DNA of 64,000 nt, from positions 71,061-135,060 of the forward strand of contig CAUYUJ010021696.1 in NCBI GenBank assembly GCA_963575745.1, written 5' to 3'. The notes beneath the pieces were generated by a model. It was not told the DNA's origin and searched no databases. It was given only the letters and a program-made list of their open reading frames with translations. Positions 51,336 to 62,120 of this stretch are shown here, piece by piece. Each line of letters opens with the position of its first letter. The stretch's first letter is position 1. The stretch comes from Prorocentrum cordatum (taxonomy: Eukaryota > Sar > Dinophyceae > Prorocentrales > Prorocentraceae). The position numbers were made by a program, and so were the translations under genes.

Positions 51336-52773
51336 GGCCTCTTGGGAGCTTTCTGCGGGCCTTAGGGAGGACTTTGGGGAGCCTCCTTGGGCCTCTTGGG
51401 GGCATCTCAGGGCGTTCCTGGCCCGTCGAATGCTGTCGCAAGCCGTCGTGGGAGCCTCTCTGAACTGACTTGGGGCTCTCTTGGGGCGCTTCAAGGCCAT
51501 CTTGGAGGCCATCTTGGGCGTCTTGGGGGCCTCTTGGGCCATCTTGAGGCCCTCCTTGGGTCGTCTTGGAAGCTTTTTGGGGCGTCACGGGGTCATTTGG
51601 GAGGCTTGTCGGGCCATCTTGAGGCGATCTTGGGGGACTCTTGGGCCATCTTGGGCGGTCGGAAGGCTGAAAAGAAGCGAATGCAACAATCCTTCAAAAA
51701 CCTTAGCACAATCAATGATGTTGGCCTCTTCGTGCCCTCCTGAAGGACCTCTTGGAGGCGTCTTGAGCCGTCTTGGAGGTCTCTTTGGAGCCTCTGAAGC
51801 CTTTTTAGGCGGACTTGGATGCATCGTGAAACCTCTTGGGCCGTTTGGGAGGCCATCGGATCCTCTTGGACCGTGTTGGAGGCCGTCTTGGAGGCCATCT
51901 TGGGCGAACCTGGAGGCCCTCTTGGAGCCGATTTGGAGGCTCTTTGAGCGGTCATGGGATCATCTTGGAGGCCTTTGATTGCCTTTGCGGCCATCTTGGG
52001 GCAATCTTGGGGGCCTCTTGCGCCGTCTTAGGCTGTCGGACGGCCGAAAAGAACAAATGCTAACATCCTCCCAAAACAATTTAACAATTCATGACTTTGG
52101 CTCTTTGGGCCTCCCTGGAGCCCCTCTTGGAGGCCTCTTGGGCCGTCTTGGAGCCCTCTCGTGGGCCATTTCGGACCGTCTTGGAAGCTGATTGGGCGGA
52201 CTTGAAGGCATCTTGGAACATCTTGGGCCGTCTTGGAGGCCATCTTGGACCGTCTTAGACGAACTTGGAGGTCTTCTTGGGCCATCTTAGCCATCTTGGG
52301 GACATCTTGGAGGATGAGACCGATCGAGTACACTTGTTCGGCGGCTTTTTGGGTGGCCGGCGCGCTGGGTCGAAGCCCCAGGGGGAGCTCCCATGGAAAA
52401 TAACTAAAATTAAGCCGTACAGGGTTCAGCACGCCAGGCACATCTGTGGCAAGCCAAGCCAACAGGGAGCGGCAAATCTACTCGCTTTCAGTCCAACCCG
52501 CCACCGTGCCTAGATTGTGGACCAGAGGCGTACTGGATGTATCTTGGAGTCTCTCTGGGGGCCTTTTGGGAGCATTTTGGCGGCCTGTTGGTGGCTTCTT
52601 GGGGGGTTATGGGAGCTTCTTGGGGTATTCCTGGACGTCTCGGAGACAGTATTGGGGTGAATGGCTCGAAATGTCAGGACGTGTTCCCCCTCTTCAGAGG
52701 GCTCCTCAGGGGCTTGGGATATGTCTTCGGGTGATCTTGAGGGCCTCTTGGGCAGTCATGTGGGGTCTCAAGA

Positions 52774-53074
52774 TCAAAGGCGCGAGAAGACTGAATCATT
52801 GAAACAGGATTTGGGATTCGACGAAGTTGTTTTATTATTGCGCGTCGCAGATCCTCCAAGACGTTCCAATAGTCGCTCAAGAGGGATCCAAGAAAGTTGG
52901 GGTGTTATTGAAGTATTGGCAAGAGTCAATGCGCAGAACTCCAAGGTACTTGTTGACACTCCACTCAGTGCATGCCGCCCAGAGGCGGATAAGCCGACGA
53001 TGCCCAAGTCCAGAAGTTCCTTGAATCTCTCAAGATTAACCTTTCGAGGCAAACATCCAAACATCAAAGTCTTA
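52774..53074 (-). CDS. Exon candidate on minus strand, unknown
   Basis: Read from 53074, after TTTCAGATCAG, the frame gives KTLMFGCLPRKVNLERFKEL, then LDLGIVGLSASGRHALSGVS, a middle part, then SWIPLERLLERLGG, and ends at a stop (TGA) at 52774. Composition is ordinary, repeats are absent and the acceptor-like sequence fits. Codon use is not strongly G/C-ended. I do not recognise the family. A minus frame at 53754-53521 (VLEQPDLVDLTSIGKLALCM) could be an upstream exon. Confidence 0.33.
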
Positions 53075-53249
53075 GTCTGATCTGAAATCTGACGCGCACG
53101 CTATCTCTGAGTAAAACTGACTGGCGATGCCTCCCATGTGCATGGATATTCCTCTAGCTCGCAATGTCGCAAAAACTCCAACCTGAGCCTTGCCGCGACG
53201 TCGATCGCGAAACACGAACGTAAGTTCGAACACGAACTCGAAACAGCCC

Positions 53250-53505
53250 ATCACATTGCGCATCCCACAGTGCATAGCCCGGATCGCCTAGCCCAGATCG
53301 CATAGCCCAGGATTGGTCGGCAACCGACGCAAGTGACAGTTGGTAACGGGTGTTTTGGTAAAACAGTACCCGATGGGGCTGGTCGGCAGTTGGTACCCCT
53401 TCCCCCCAGGTCAGGGCATGGTTCAGTCGGCAGCTGGCAGTCGGCAACTAGAACCTGGCCAGTCGGCAACCGACGGGCTACACGGCAACCAGTAACCAGC
53501 ATTCC
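53250..53505. repeat. CAGTCGGCAACCGAC-type degenerate repeat
   Basis: GTCGGCAACCGAC, GTCGGCAGTTGG, CAGTCGGCAGCTGG and CAGTCGGCAACTAG recur, with CCCAGATCGC/CATAGCCC units at the left. Confidence 0.6.
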
Positions 53506-53990
53506 CTCGGTTCAGGGCGATTACACTTGGGAGAGTCGGAACCGGCCAGCAGGTATACAGTCGGCAATGTGGCTAGCAATACCCGAAATTTGAGAAGGGC
53601 CAGCAATGAATAGATGCCAGATGACAATTCCTCCAGTGAAGCAAGCTTTTGGGGAGCTGGCATTCATGCAGAGCGCCAGTTTGCCTATGCTCGTGAGATC
53701 CACTAGGTCGGGCTGCTCAAGCACACGATTCGGATAATGTCGACTGAGTCGCAATGCGAACGATCATCCACAACAGTTCGTTATGATCGGCTTGACGGTT
53801 TGGCCTTGTTCCCGACGGAATCTCTCGACAGCCGGTCAGCTCCTGGAGATCTTGACTTGCCCGTTTTCAAAGTGGTGCCCTTCGCCACCTCGCCTGATTG
53901 CAGCGACGGCGGCGACGAGACCGGCGGCGACCAGGGGGGTGCAGCCTCCCTGCCGGTGCCGCCGAGGCCGAGAGAGAAGGGGGCGCCTAG

Positions 53991-54037
53991 GGGGCGCCCG
54001 CGCGGAGGCGGTGATCAAGAACGCGGACATGGCCGAG
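53991..54037 (+). CDS. LC8: Dynein light chain LC8-type, 5' exon
   Basis: The segment encodes GARAEAVIKNADMAE. AVIKNADM is the invariant N-terminal block of LC8 (DYNLL) light chains, homodimeric ~90-residue hub proteins of cytoplasmic and axonemal dynein that bind short linear motifs. The exon is taken to start after CGCCTAG (53990) and to stop before GCTCGC (54038), a GC donor, in phase 0. The expected next residues are found at 63762. The initiator Met must lie in an earlier exon, since no ATG precedes the block with usual LC8 spacing. Another frame with strong codon bias covers 53850-53990 (DLDLPVFKVVPFATSP) and may be an upstream exon of a different reading frame. Confidence 0.75.
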
Positions 54038-54204
54038 GCTCGCAGGGGCCATTCTGTGCCTCCGCGCCACCCGGCGTCGTCCTCCTTCCCCTCCTCATCT
54101 CGGGCCCGCACTCGTTCGTGCTGCCAGGCCGAAGGTTCCCATGCCCTCAAAGAGCAGTTCGCGTGTGCGTTGTCCTTGCCTTCCTCCGCTCTCGTCCTCC
54201 GCTT

Positions 54205-54240
54205 TTTTTTTTCTCTCTCTCTCTCTCTCTCTCTTTCTCC
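54205..54240. repeat. (CT)n microsatellite
   Basis: T-run followed by about 14 CT dinucleotides. Confidence 0.9.
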
Positions 54241-54531
54241 CCCCTCCGCTCCTTCGGGTTGCCCAGGAGTTGGCTCGCATCCCGAGTTTCTGGCGTTCGT
54301 TCAGTTTTCGTTGCATTGGGATTTCGATGGCCCTTGCGCATGGGTGGCGCGCGGCCAAGAAGCATGTGTTGGGGGTACCAGTGCTGGCTCTGTTTTGCGC
54401 AATAGTCAATCAACGAGCAGCGCTCGCTTTTCTCATATTTCCAGTTTGGTGATTGCGCCTGCGCCCAGCCCTGCCGGCTTCATAATGTCGCGAGCGCAAA
54501 GGCCTCTCGCGACTTTGCGCTGGAGCCGCGC

Positions 54532-54843
54532 GTGGAGGGGTCGACTGATTTCCGAGGGTGGCGCGCCAGCGTAAGTGGCGGTGATGGCGAGACACTCAGC
54601 ACTCCTCCTTGGCATGCGACAACCGTGGTTTATGTTTCTTCCGCACACTTCAGGGCACCGACACAAGGACACTCGATTGGATATGCATCATACAGTGAAG
54701 ATGTTGAGATTAGGACCGCCTTGGGTTCAGGACGGGCTCGGGTTTTCGGCCGTTCCTTAGATCTGAGTCGGGGCACCTATTCGTCACCGAAGCTCGCCGT
54801 GACCAGAAAGGCCCCTTCGTTCCTTATTCAGCGTCCGTTGTAA
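54532..54843 (+). other. 103-codon open frame, unknown
   Basis: Reads ATTVVYVSSAHFRAPTQGHS, later VFGRSLDLSRGTYSSPKLAV, and ends in TAA at 54841. A consensus donor GTAAGT occurs inside it at 54570, after a different frame (RAQRPLATLRWSRAWRGRLI) that is open on the left. Two readings are possible: a small ORF, or an exon ending at 54569. Confidence 0.25.
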
Positions 54844-57180
54844 TAGCACGATGACTGTATCCCGAAGTGCGGCGGCTCATGTTTCCACAAGTTCGTCGAT
54901 GACAACAGTGCAATATTCGGACGCGCGGTGATTTGCTTGATCTTGGCACGCCGCCTCCTTGCCCAGACTGCTGGACACGTGTGGATACTCTTTGTGCGGA
55001 TGTCTGAATTGGACATCGGACGCCTCATCTCAATGGCCCCTCACACAGTTGTGACACGACGCGCAGTGGTTGCGAAACTACATTGTTCAGGTCGCCATGT
55101 AAATACGCGCATCATGTGTTTATCCCCCAGGCGACTCGCCTAATCACATGATCGATGTGATGGAAGGCGGCGCAATCTTGAAATTCATCCGTCTTGATTT
55201 CAGCGAAACGTCCATGTGACCCGACAGTGGTTTCAATAGTTTCAAGAAATTCCCGAAGACGTAGAACAATGAGGTCGCCGGATCCATTTGCAACCTTTCA
55301 ATCGCGATACCCGTGTTCAGCATCCCATGAGAGTCTTGCGTAATGTTGGACACACTTGGTACGGAAATGCATTGCCGTGTAACGATTCCACGCATCTTGT
55401 TGTTCTTTGTTTTCTGAATGTGTGTTGAGAGTGGCAGACCCGCACCCCATCACCGAGCAAAGCAGATGATGGCCGGGGCAGACTCCATGTAAGCAGGTCC
55501 GTTGGGCAAATCTAAGCTATGGGGAGTTCCGGTGTTCATCGCGCGCACCTTACCAGCACCATGATCAGCGTAAATTTGTATGGTTGAAGCCAGCGGAATC
55601 ATCCTAACAAAGCTTGCGTCGTGTGATCATCAATGTGCTCGCATCACAAGTCTGTAAAGTCGTCTGGTTGTTTGTTGTTTTTTGTTTGTGTCGTCAAGGT
55701 CGGGTCTGTGTGCACGTGTGGTTTTCCGTGGCTCGTGAAGTATTGGAACTGCGGCCGCTTGATTGAAAATATTGCAGGCTTTCTTGTAGCTATACTAGGC
55801 CGTCTTGGGGTTGTTTTGTGGTGCAACACTGACACATCCTGGTGCTTTTTGACGGCTCCGTTGGGATATCAGATCACCCGTTGGGTGCTGAGGAGGGCGG
55901 GGAGGGATGGGTGCAGGTTTCGGTTGCGATTTGTTTACCGGTTTCGCGTCGGGCTGGCAATCGATACATGTTCTTGCAGCTTGTCTCGCTGTTTGAACCT
56001 TTCTAATTGTTGTAGTCCGATGGTCATACATACCCAATCCACATTTCAGGGTCAATGTTTGATCCGAGCGGGCCAATTCGATTTCGATTTCGGAACCCCA
56101 GATCTGGTGTGATTCCGATGTTCCGACGATCCGGTGCGTCCCGATGCTTGCGGGGTGCTGCTGTGCATTTTTGCGCGGCCACTCCGGTTCGATTTCGACT
56201 CCGTGCCGACGCAGCCCGTCCCGACGTACATTCCAATCCTACCCGATTTACAGACTCGATGTTGACCCATCCTGTCTCTTGTGGGTTTTTCATCTTGGAA
56301 ATAACAATATCAATGGAAATGTTCCAACTCTGTCCAAGTACGATTGGCTCGCACTTGCAACTGTGTTCGCGCTCTTTTCGGATTGTTGTTCTTCCTTCTC
56401 CTATCCCACCAAGCCTTTCGAGCTCTCCTCGATATGATTGCCCGCCTGACTGCGCCAACAGAGCAACTCGTCTCATAACCATTTTCGGAAGTTCCCACTC
56501 TCATGGCACGCACTGTCAAGTCTCTTATTTCCGCAAACTAACATTCGGCCACGGCGTTGCTTCAAAATGTCCTGGATGAGATATATTGACGCTGGTGATC
56601 TTTAGTTTGGCGATGGCGCCTCTGGTGAACCACGGAGTGTCTGCGGTGCGTTATCGAGATTTGATAATGCGTTGGCAGATATTTTGCTCGCCAGCGAACA
56701 CCAACTTCTGGCATTGTTTAATTTGGCGGTGGCGTCGTGAACAACTGCGCCACATTGCAGTTTTAGCGACACAAAGAAGGTAGGAATATAACTTTTCGGG
56801 ATCTTCTCATTCTGTGTATTCGCGCACCCCCTCGCCAGCAATGTGACTACAACATCGTTCCTTAGCCCACCTCCCGACTACAGCAATCCTCTTATTGCAA
56901 TCACTTTCTCTGGCTACAAGAGCTACAGGGCGTGTTTCTCCAGATGTGTGCAGTATCGTTATCGCGACCATCTGCTGAATGCACGTCTAACGTGCGACGC
57001 ACGTGTACCAATTGTGCGCACGCAGTGATACCTAACAACAGACCGTGCCCATACTCTATTGTGCTACGGTCGGCGACCTCTTCAACGCATGATACATGTA
57101 TGTACGTAGTCGTCTGTCCAGCTCTTACGACATCTCAACATCTATACAGTTGCCTGCGGCCCCCACCCCCCCGCCGCGTC
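54844..57180. other. Unique, lower-GC DNA without a supported gene
   Basis: About 2.3 kb without microsatellites. The longest frames (55633-56112 plus, 159 codons; 56482-56024 minus, 152 codons) overlap one another, lack codon bias and resemble no family. Nothing further is claimed. Confidence 0.5.
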
Positions 57181-57293
57181 CGTGAAACAGCACAGCAGGG
57201 AGGACATTGAGTGTCGGAGCAGCGCAATTCCGACGACCAGTCTGAACTGGGAAGTCGGTGGCTTCGACCTCGTTTTCGCCCTCGCGGCAGGGG

Positions 57294-57450
57294 GGAAGAA
57301 GAGGAGGAGGAGGAGAAGGAGAAGGAGGAGAAGAAGGAGAAGGAGGAGAAGAAGGAGAAGGAGGAGAAGGAGAAGGAGGAGAAGGAGGAGAAGGAGGAGA
57401 AGAAGGAAGAAGAGGAGGAGGAGAAGGAGGAGGAGGAGGAGGAGGATATG
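57294..57450. repeat. GGAGAA/GGA microsatellite
   Basis: Purine tract of GGAGAAGGA and GAAGGAG units, about 155 bp. A short frame to its left (PTTSLNWEVGGFDLVFALAA) is open into the tract and could be a small exon, but no donor separates them. Confidence 0.9.
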
Positions 57451-57489
57451 GAACATACGAGAACGATGCGGAAAAGGACTCATGGGCCC

Positions 57490-58200
57490 TTTTCTGGGGG
57501 GCTCCTGGATGTTTCCTGTGAGCCTCTTGGGGGCCTTTTGGGGGTCTCCTTGGTGCCTCTCGGGGGCTTCTTAGGGACCTCCTGAGCCATCTTAGCTCCT
57601 CTCGGGAGCCTCGCGGGCCGTCTCGGAGCTATTGTGGCGTCCTGTTTGGCCGTCTTGGGCGGTCGGAGGTCCAAACAGGCGAGAGCCTCAAGATCCTGCA
57701 CATACCCCATGCACATCTATGATGTTGCCTCCTCGGGCTCTCCTGGAGGGCCTTTCAAAGCACTCCTGGATGCGTCTCGGGGCTTCTCGGGCCATCTCTA
57801 GTGACTCTTAGGGAACTCTCGGAACGATTTGGAGCCTCCTTGGGGCCCATGTGGGAGCCTCTTGGGCGATGTTGCGGTCGCCTTGAGCCGATTTGCGGCA
57901 TTCTTGGGAGTTTCGTGGGCCGTCTTGGAGCTATCTTGGAGTCATTTGGGGCCGTCTTGGGCGATCGTAAACTGACACAGGCGATAAATTCGAAATCCTG
58001 CAAATACCCCATGCACATCTGTGATTTGCACCTCCTCATGCTCTCCTAAACAGCTTCTTGAAACCAATGAAAACATCTTGTTTAAACCATCTTAAATCCA
58101 ACAGACCTATGAAACCATCTTGGGCCATCTTGAGCTTTTTTAGTGTCGTCTTGGTTGTCTTGGAAGCCGTCTTGGAGGCCATCTTGGCCGCCTGGAGGCC
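57490..58200. repeat. GGCCTCTTGGG-type array with two spacers
   Basis: Same family as 47.7-52.7 kb. Spacers at about 57665 and 57965 share AAATCCTGCAAATACCCCAT and GCACATCTRTGAT, a sub-type distinct from the GAGTTTGGC spacers of the large field. Confidence 0.8.
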
Positions 58201-58424
58201 GAAACGAGCGCCGGGGAGCGATTTTTGGGGGAGCGATATACGCGTGCGCGTGCGAACAGGGGGGGGGCGGCCCTAGACAAAATCAAAAAACCACTCGCAG
58301 AAGGACCGCAGGAGCATTCGATTCGTAAACTCCCACTCTGTGCAGGCACGGTGGCGGATTCGCTTTTGGAGGAGTGGGATCGATGTGAAACGGAGTCCGT
58401 TGTCCCGATTGCTCCAGCGGAGGT

Positions 58425-58570
58425 CTTGGCGATTGTCCCGCAGCGGGTTGTTTTGGCGGTTGTCCCTCGGTTGTCTTGTGATTGTTTTGCGGTTGTCCAG
58501 CGGTATTTCGGTGGGTGTCGCGTGGTTGTCGCTTTGTTGTTGTGTGGTTGTTGCGCGGTTATCACGTGAA
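58425..58570. repeat. GCGGTTGTCC short tandem repeat
   Basis: About ten units of GGTTGT(C/T)-containing 12-16 bp repeats. Left and right flanks are unique. Confidence 0.65.
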
Positions 58571-58914
58571 TGAACCGTGGTTGTTTGCGGTTGTCCGTGC
58601 TTCTTCTTGCCAGACCCAGAGGAGTCAAGATGAATGAAAGAATGAAGTTGTAGTGAGATCGAGAGAGAAAGCGCCGCCGATAGCGAGTTATATCGGCAGA
58701 TATGTAGTGGGATCGATCGGTATGCTGATAGTGGTATCCGGCAAACGAGTAGCGCGACCAGAACACAGTTTCGATCATCACATCGATCGTTGTATGGTTC
58801 GGCCGGTTTCTGGTGGGATCGATCGGTATAGAGATGGTGAGGCCGACAAATGCGCAGATCGATAGATCGATTGTGGCCGAGGTGACGTGGACGATCCTCA
58901 GCCCTCGCCCTCGC

Positions 58915-58985
58915 GCCCCGCGGCCCCTAGGAGGCCCCTAGGAGGCCCCTAGGAGGCCACAGGAGGCCCCAGGAGGCCCCGCGCA
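58915..58985. repeat. CCCCTAGGAGG 14-bp tandem repeat
   Basis: Four to six units of GGCCCCTAGGAGGC decaying into CCACAGGAGG. Confidence 0.8.
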
Positions 58986-59052
58986 GCCTCTCCCTTGCAG
59001 AGCTTCGCCCAGCACGCACGCTCGAAGAAGAAGGATAACAAGAATAATACGT

Positions 59053-59224
59053 AGCGGCATAAGCATAAACTGTCGACGTTTCGCGCGGATTTCGTGGATC
59101 TGCGCTGGGCCCCCCTGGCGGCGCCTCAGGCGCCGCCCCTGGCGCGCTCCGCGCGCCAGAGAGGGGGTGTCCAGCGCAGATCCAAGAAATTTGCGCGGAC
59201 CTCCAAAAGTTTATGTTTATGACG
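59053..59224. mobile_element. Foldback element, copy 2
   Basis: GCGGCATAAGCATAAACTGT...GGATCTGCGCTGGG and the inverted CCAGCGCAGATCCAAGAAAT...AAGTTTATGTTTATG. The arms are about 58 bp. The centre also contains an inverted GGCGCC/GCGCGC-rich piece. Same family as 33100-33235. Confidence 0.72.
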
Positions 59225-59239
59225 TGTTTTCTTTTTCTA

Positions 59240-59310
59240 TGTTGGGGAGCGTGTTGGGGTCTCCACGCAAAAGCATGTGAAGAACAACGTGCGCTGTAAA
59301 GGTTGTAGTT
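59240..59310. repeat. Duplicated post-foldback segment
   Basis: GGGGAGCGTGTTGGGGTCTC and CACGCAAAAGCATGTG recur at 60063-60140, there placed before a GAA tract and a foldback left end rather than after a foldback. Confidence 0.6.
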
Positions 59311-59329
59311 CTGACAGGCTATCGAGTGG

Positions 59330-59860
59330 CTTTCGGACCATCTGTTCGCTGGGATGTCTCGGAGGCCTCTCGGGGGCCTCCTGGGGGCTGGTTTGAAACC
59401 TCTTGGGGGCCGTTGGGGGGCCTGTTGGGTCGTCTTGGGGGCGACTTGGGGACCTTTTGGGGACTCCTGCGGGCTTTCTGGGGCGGAGATCTCTGATTTT
59501 CTGTTTGTGTTCTCCCTCTTGGGCCCTTCTTGGAGCTGTTTCTTGGGCTCGCTTGGGCCGTCTTGGGCGCCTCTAGGGCCGTCTTGGAGCCCTTTTGGCG
59601 TCTTGGTGCCCTTTTGGGGGCGCTTGGGCCGTCTTGGGGCGGTTGTCGGTGCCTCTTGGGCGGTCTTGGAGCGTCGGAAGCTCGAAAAATCGAGGACCCG
59701 AAAAACATGTCAGAAACAAATGTGAGGCTCAATGAGTTTGGCATCTCGGGGCCCTCTTGGGAAAGCTCTTGGTCTCGAAGGCAACCTGGGCCGTCTTGGG
59801 GCCATCCTGGGCGCCTTGGATCGATCGTGCGGCGCTTCGGGGCCCTCCTGGACCGTCTTT
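59330..59860. repeat. GGCCTCTTGGG-type array
   Basis: Same family, with one spacer (about 59670-59740, TCGGAAGCTCGAAAAATCGA and CTCAATGAGTTTGGCATCTC) close to those at 50.2-50.6 kb. Confidence 0.8.
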
Positions 59861-60020
59861 CAGGAGGGAAAAAAGCACACAGACACAATCCATCGTCGAT
59901 TCCCCAGAACATATGGGAAGTGGGGGGAGAAGACAGAAGCCCACAAAATATGGCAACATGTGGGGGATCCTGTTATCTGTATCTATTTACTTGTGTGTCC
60001 CAGGGCCCCTCCACAAACAT
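59860..60020. repeat. Dispersed repeat, pair with 47880
   Basis: Shares the block order of 47880-48045 and, like it, sits at the 3' edge of a GGCC/CTTGG array, so array plus this tail may be one larger element. Confidence 0.68.
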
Positions 60021-60149
60021 CCGATGTTAGGTCCGTGGTCGTGCCGTGTTGCTCCATCTAGGAGCGTTTTGGGGAGCGTGCTGGGGCCTCCACGCAAAAA
60101 CACGTGCAGACCCACGTGCGCGTACAGGCTGTACTTCCAAGAGGCGGTC

Positions 60150-60232
60150 TAATTCGAAGAAGAAGAAGAAGAAGAAGGAGAAGAAGAATAAGAAGAAGAA
60201 GTGGCATCAACGTAAACTTCCGACGCTCCGCG
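60150..60232. repeat. GAA microsatellite with foldback left end
   Basis: About 50 bp of AAG triplets run into GTGGCATCAACGTAAACTTC, the left end of the 33100/59053 foldback family. The right end is missing. Confidence 0.7.
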
Positions 60233-60719
60233 TTTTGGGGCAGTCTTCTTCGCTTGCCTTTCTTTTCCTGCTGCCTAGTCGCGGCCCGACTAGTGTTCGG
60301 ACGGCTTTCGACCCGCCTCGCGAGCCTGTTGACCAAAAAAGTTTGGGGCAGTCTTGCGGCACTCTTCGCCCGCTTTGGGGCCCGGTTGAACGGGGCCGCC
60401 GCCCCAGAGGCCTTAGAGGTCCGTGCGCGGCACATCCTGGCAGCGTTCTGAGAGCGCTCGGGTCAAATTTGGGGGCCCGGGCCTTCGTCAGAGCCCCCTT
60501 GCAGGCCCTCTGCCCCCCAGAGTTGCATGGAGCCTTGGGGGGCACTCCACTAATTTTGAGTCAGGCCTGTCCCTCCACAGGGGGAACATTCAAAAATAGT
60601 CAAATTATCCCGACAAAGCAACCTAACAGCGATGTGTAGGAGCATATTTGGAAGCATTCCCCTTAAGATTCAGATGAGAATCCTGTTGTAGAATTCTGCT
60701 GTTCTCGCAGTCGTAGTCG

Positions 60720-62110
60720 CATTCGCGATGGCAGTCGCAGTGGCAACGGCAGTCGCAGTCACAGCCTCAGCCTCAGCCTGCCTCAGCCTCAGCCTCAGCC
60801 TGCCTCAGTCTCAGCCTGCCTCAGCCTCAGCCTCAGCCTGCTTCAGCCTCAGCCTCAGTCTGCCTTCAGCCTCGGCCTCAGCCTCAGCCTGCCTCAGCCT
60901 CAGCCTGCATCAGCCTCAGCCTCAGCCTCAGCCTGCCTCAGCATCAGCCTGCCTCAGCCTCAGCCTCAGCCTGCCTCAGCCTCAGCCTCAGCCTGCTTCA
61001 GCCTCAGCCTCAGTCTGCCTTCAGCCTCGGCCTCAGCCTCAGCCTGCCTCAGCCTCAGCCTGCATCAGCCTCAGCCTCAGCCTCAGCCTGCCTCAGCATC
61101 AGCCTGCCTCAGCCTCAGCCTCAGCCTGCCTCAGCCTCAGCCTCAGCCTGCTTCAGCCTCAGCCTCAGTCTGCCTTCAGCCTCGGCCTCAGCCTCAGCCT
61201 GCCTCAGCCTCAGCCTGCATCAGCCTCAGCCTCAGCCTCAGCCTGCCTCAGCCAGCCTGCCTCAGCCTCAGCCTCAGCCTGCCTCAGCCTCAGCCTGCTT
61301 CAGCCTCAGCCTCAGTCTGCCTTCAGCCTCGGCCTCAGCCTCAGCCTGCCTCAGCCTCAGCCTGCATCAGCCTCAGCCTCAGCCTCAGCCTGCCTCAGCA
61401 TCAGTCTGCCTCAGCCTCAGCCTCAGCCTGCCTCAGCCTCAGCCTCAGCCTCAGCCTCAGCCTCAGCCTTTCAGCCTCAGCCTCAGTCTGCCTTCAGCCT
61501 CGGCCTCAGCCTCAGCCTGCCTCAGCCTCAGCCTGCATCAGCCTCAGCCTCAGCCTCAGCCTGCCTCAGCATCAGCCTGCCTCAGCCTCAGCCTCAGCCT
61601 GCCTCAGCCTCAGCCTCAGCCTGCTTCAGCCTCAGCCTCAGTCTGCCTTCAGCCTCGGCCTCAGCCTCAGCCTGCCTCAGCCTCAGCCTGCATCAGCCTC
61701 AGCCTCAGCCTCAGCCTGCCTCAGCCTCAGCCTGCCTCAGCCTCAGCCTCAGCCTCTGCTTCAGCCTCAGCCTCAGTCTGCCTTCAGCCTCGGCCTCAGC
61801 CTCAGCCTGCCTCAGCCTCAGCCTGCATCAGCCTCAGCCTCAGCCTCAGCCTGCCTCAGCATCAGCCTGCCTCAGCCTCAGCCTCAGCCTGCCTCAGCCT
61901 CAGCCTCAGCCTCCCTCAGCCTCTGCCTTCAGCCTCGGCCTCAGCCTCAGCCTGCCTCAGCCTCAGCCTGCATCAGCCTCAGCCTCAGCCTCAGCCTGCC
62001 TCAGCAGCCTCAGCCTTCAGCCTCAGCCTCAGGCCAGCCTCAAATGGAGTCAGCCTGCCTCAGCGCCTGCCTCAGCCTTGAAGAAGTCACTCAGCCTCAG
62101 CCTGCCTCAG
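60720..62110. repeat. CAGCCT hexamer array with ~155-bp higher-order period
   Basis: Hexamers CAGCCT with GCCTCAG/GCATCAG variants. The marker TCTGCCTTCAGCCTCGG recurs at 60859, 61014, 61169, 61316, 61487, 61642, 61777 and 61922, giving spacings of 135-171 bp, mostly 155. Because the base unit is six bases, a frame stays open for 600 codons (60728-62530), reading SLSLSLPQPQPQPASAS-type repeats. No non-repeat coding segment supports a protein. Confidence 0.93.
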
Positions 62111-62120
62111 CCTCAGCATT

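Larger units (their letters stand above)
47690..52760. repeat. Large GGCCTCTTGGGCCGTCTTGG field
   Basis: About 5 kb dominated by 18-22 bp words of the form GGCCTCTTGGGCCGTCTTGG. At intervals of about 250-500 bp an AT-richer spacer of about 70-90 bp recurs (CGGAAGGCCGAAAAGAAGCG, then ATGCAAAAATCCT, then AATCAATGAGTTTGGCCTCT at 48185, 49155, 49830, 50185, 50545, 51660 and 52035). Two pre-array modules and two GGA arrays are embedded. Frames of 60-150 codons here are repeat translations. Confidence 0.88.

Noticed and set aside
52774-53074. Dual-specificity (PTPMT-like) phosphatase
   Set aside because: FGCLPRKVNLERFKELLDLG faintly recalls the start of that family, but no catalytic CX5R motif or further similarity follows.
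57182-57585. Three parallel charged frames (Arg/Lys/Glu-rich)
   Set aside because: Translation of a GGAGAA purine tract; all three frames are open.
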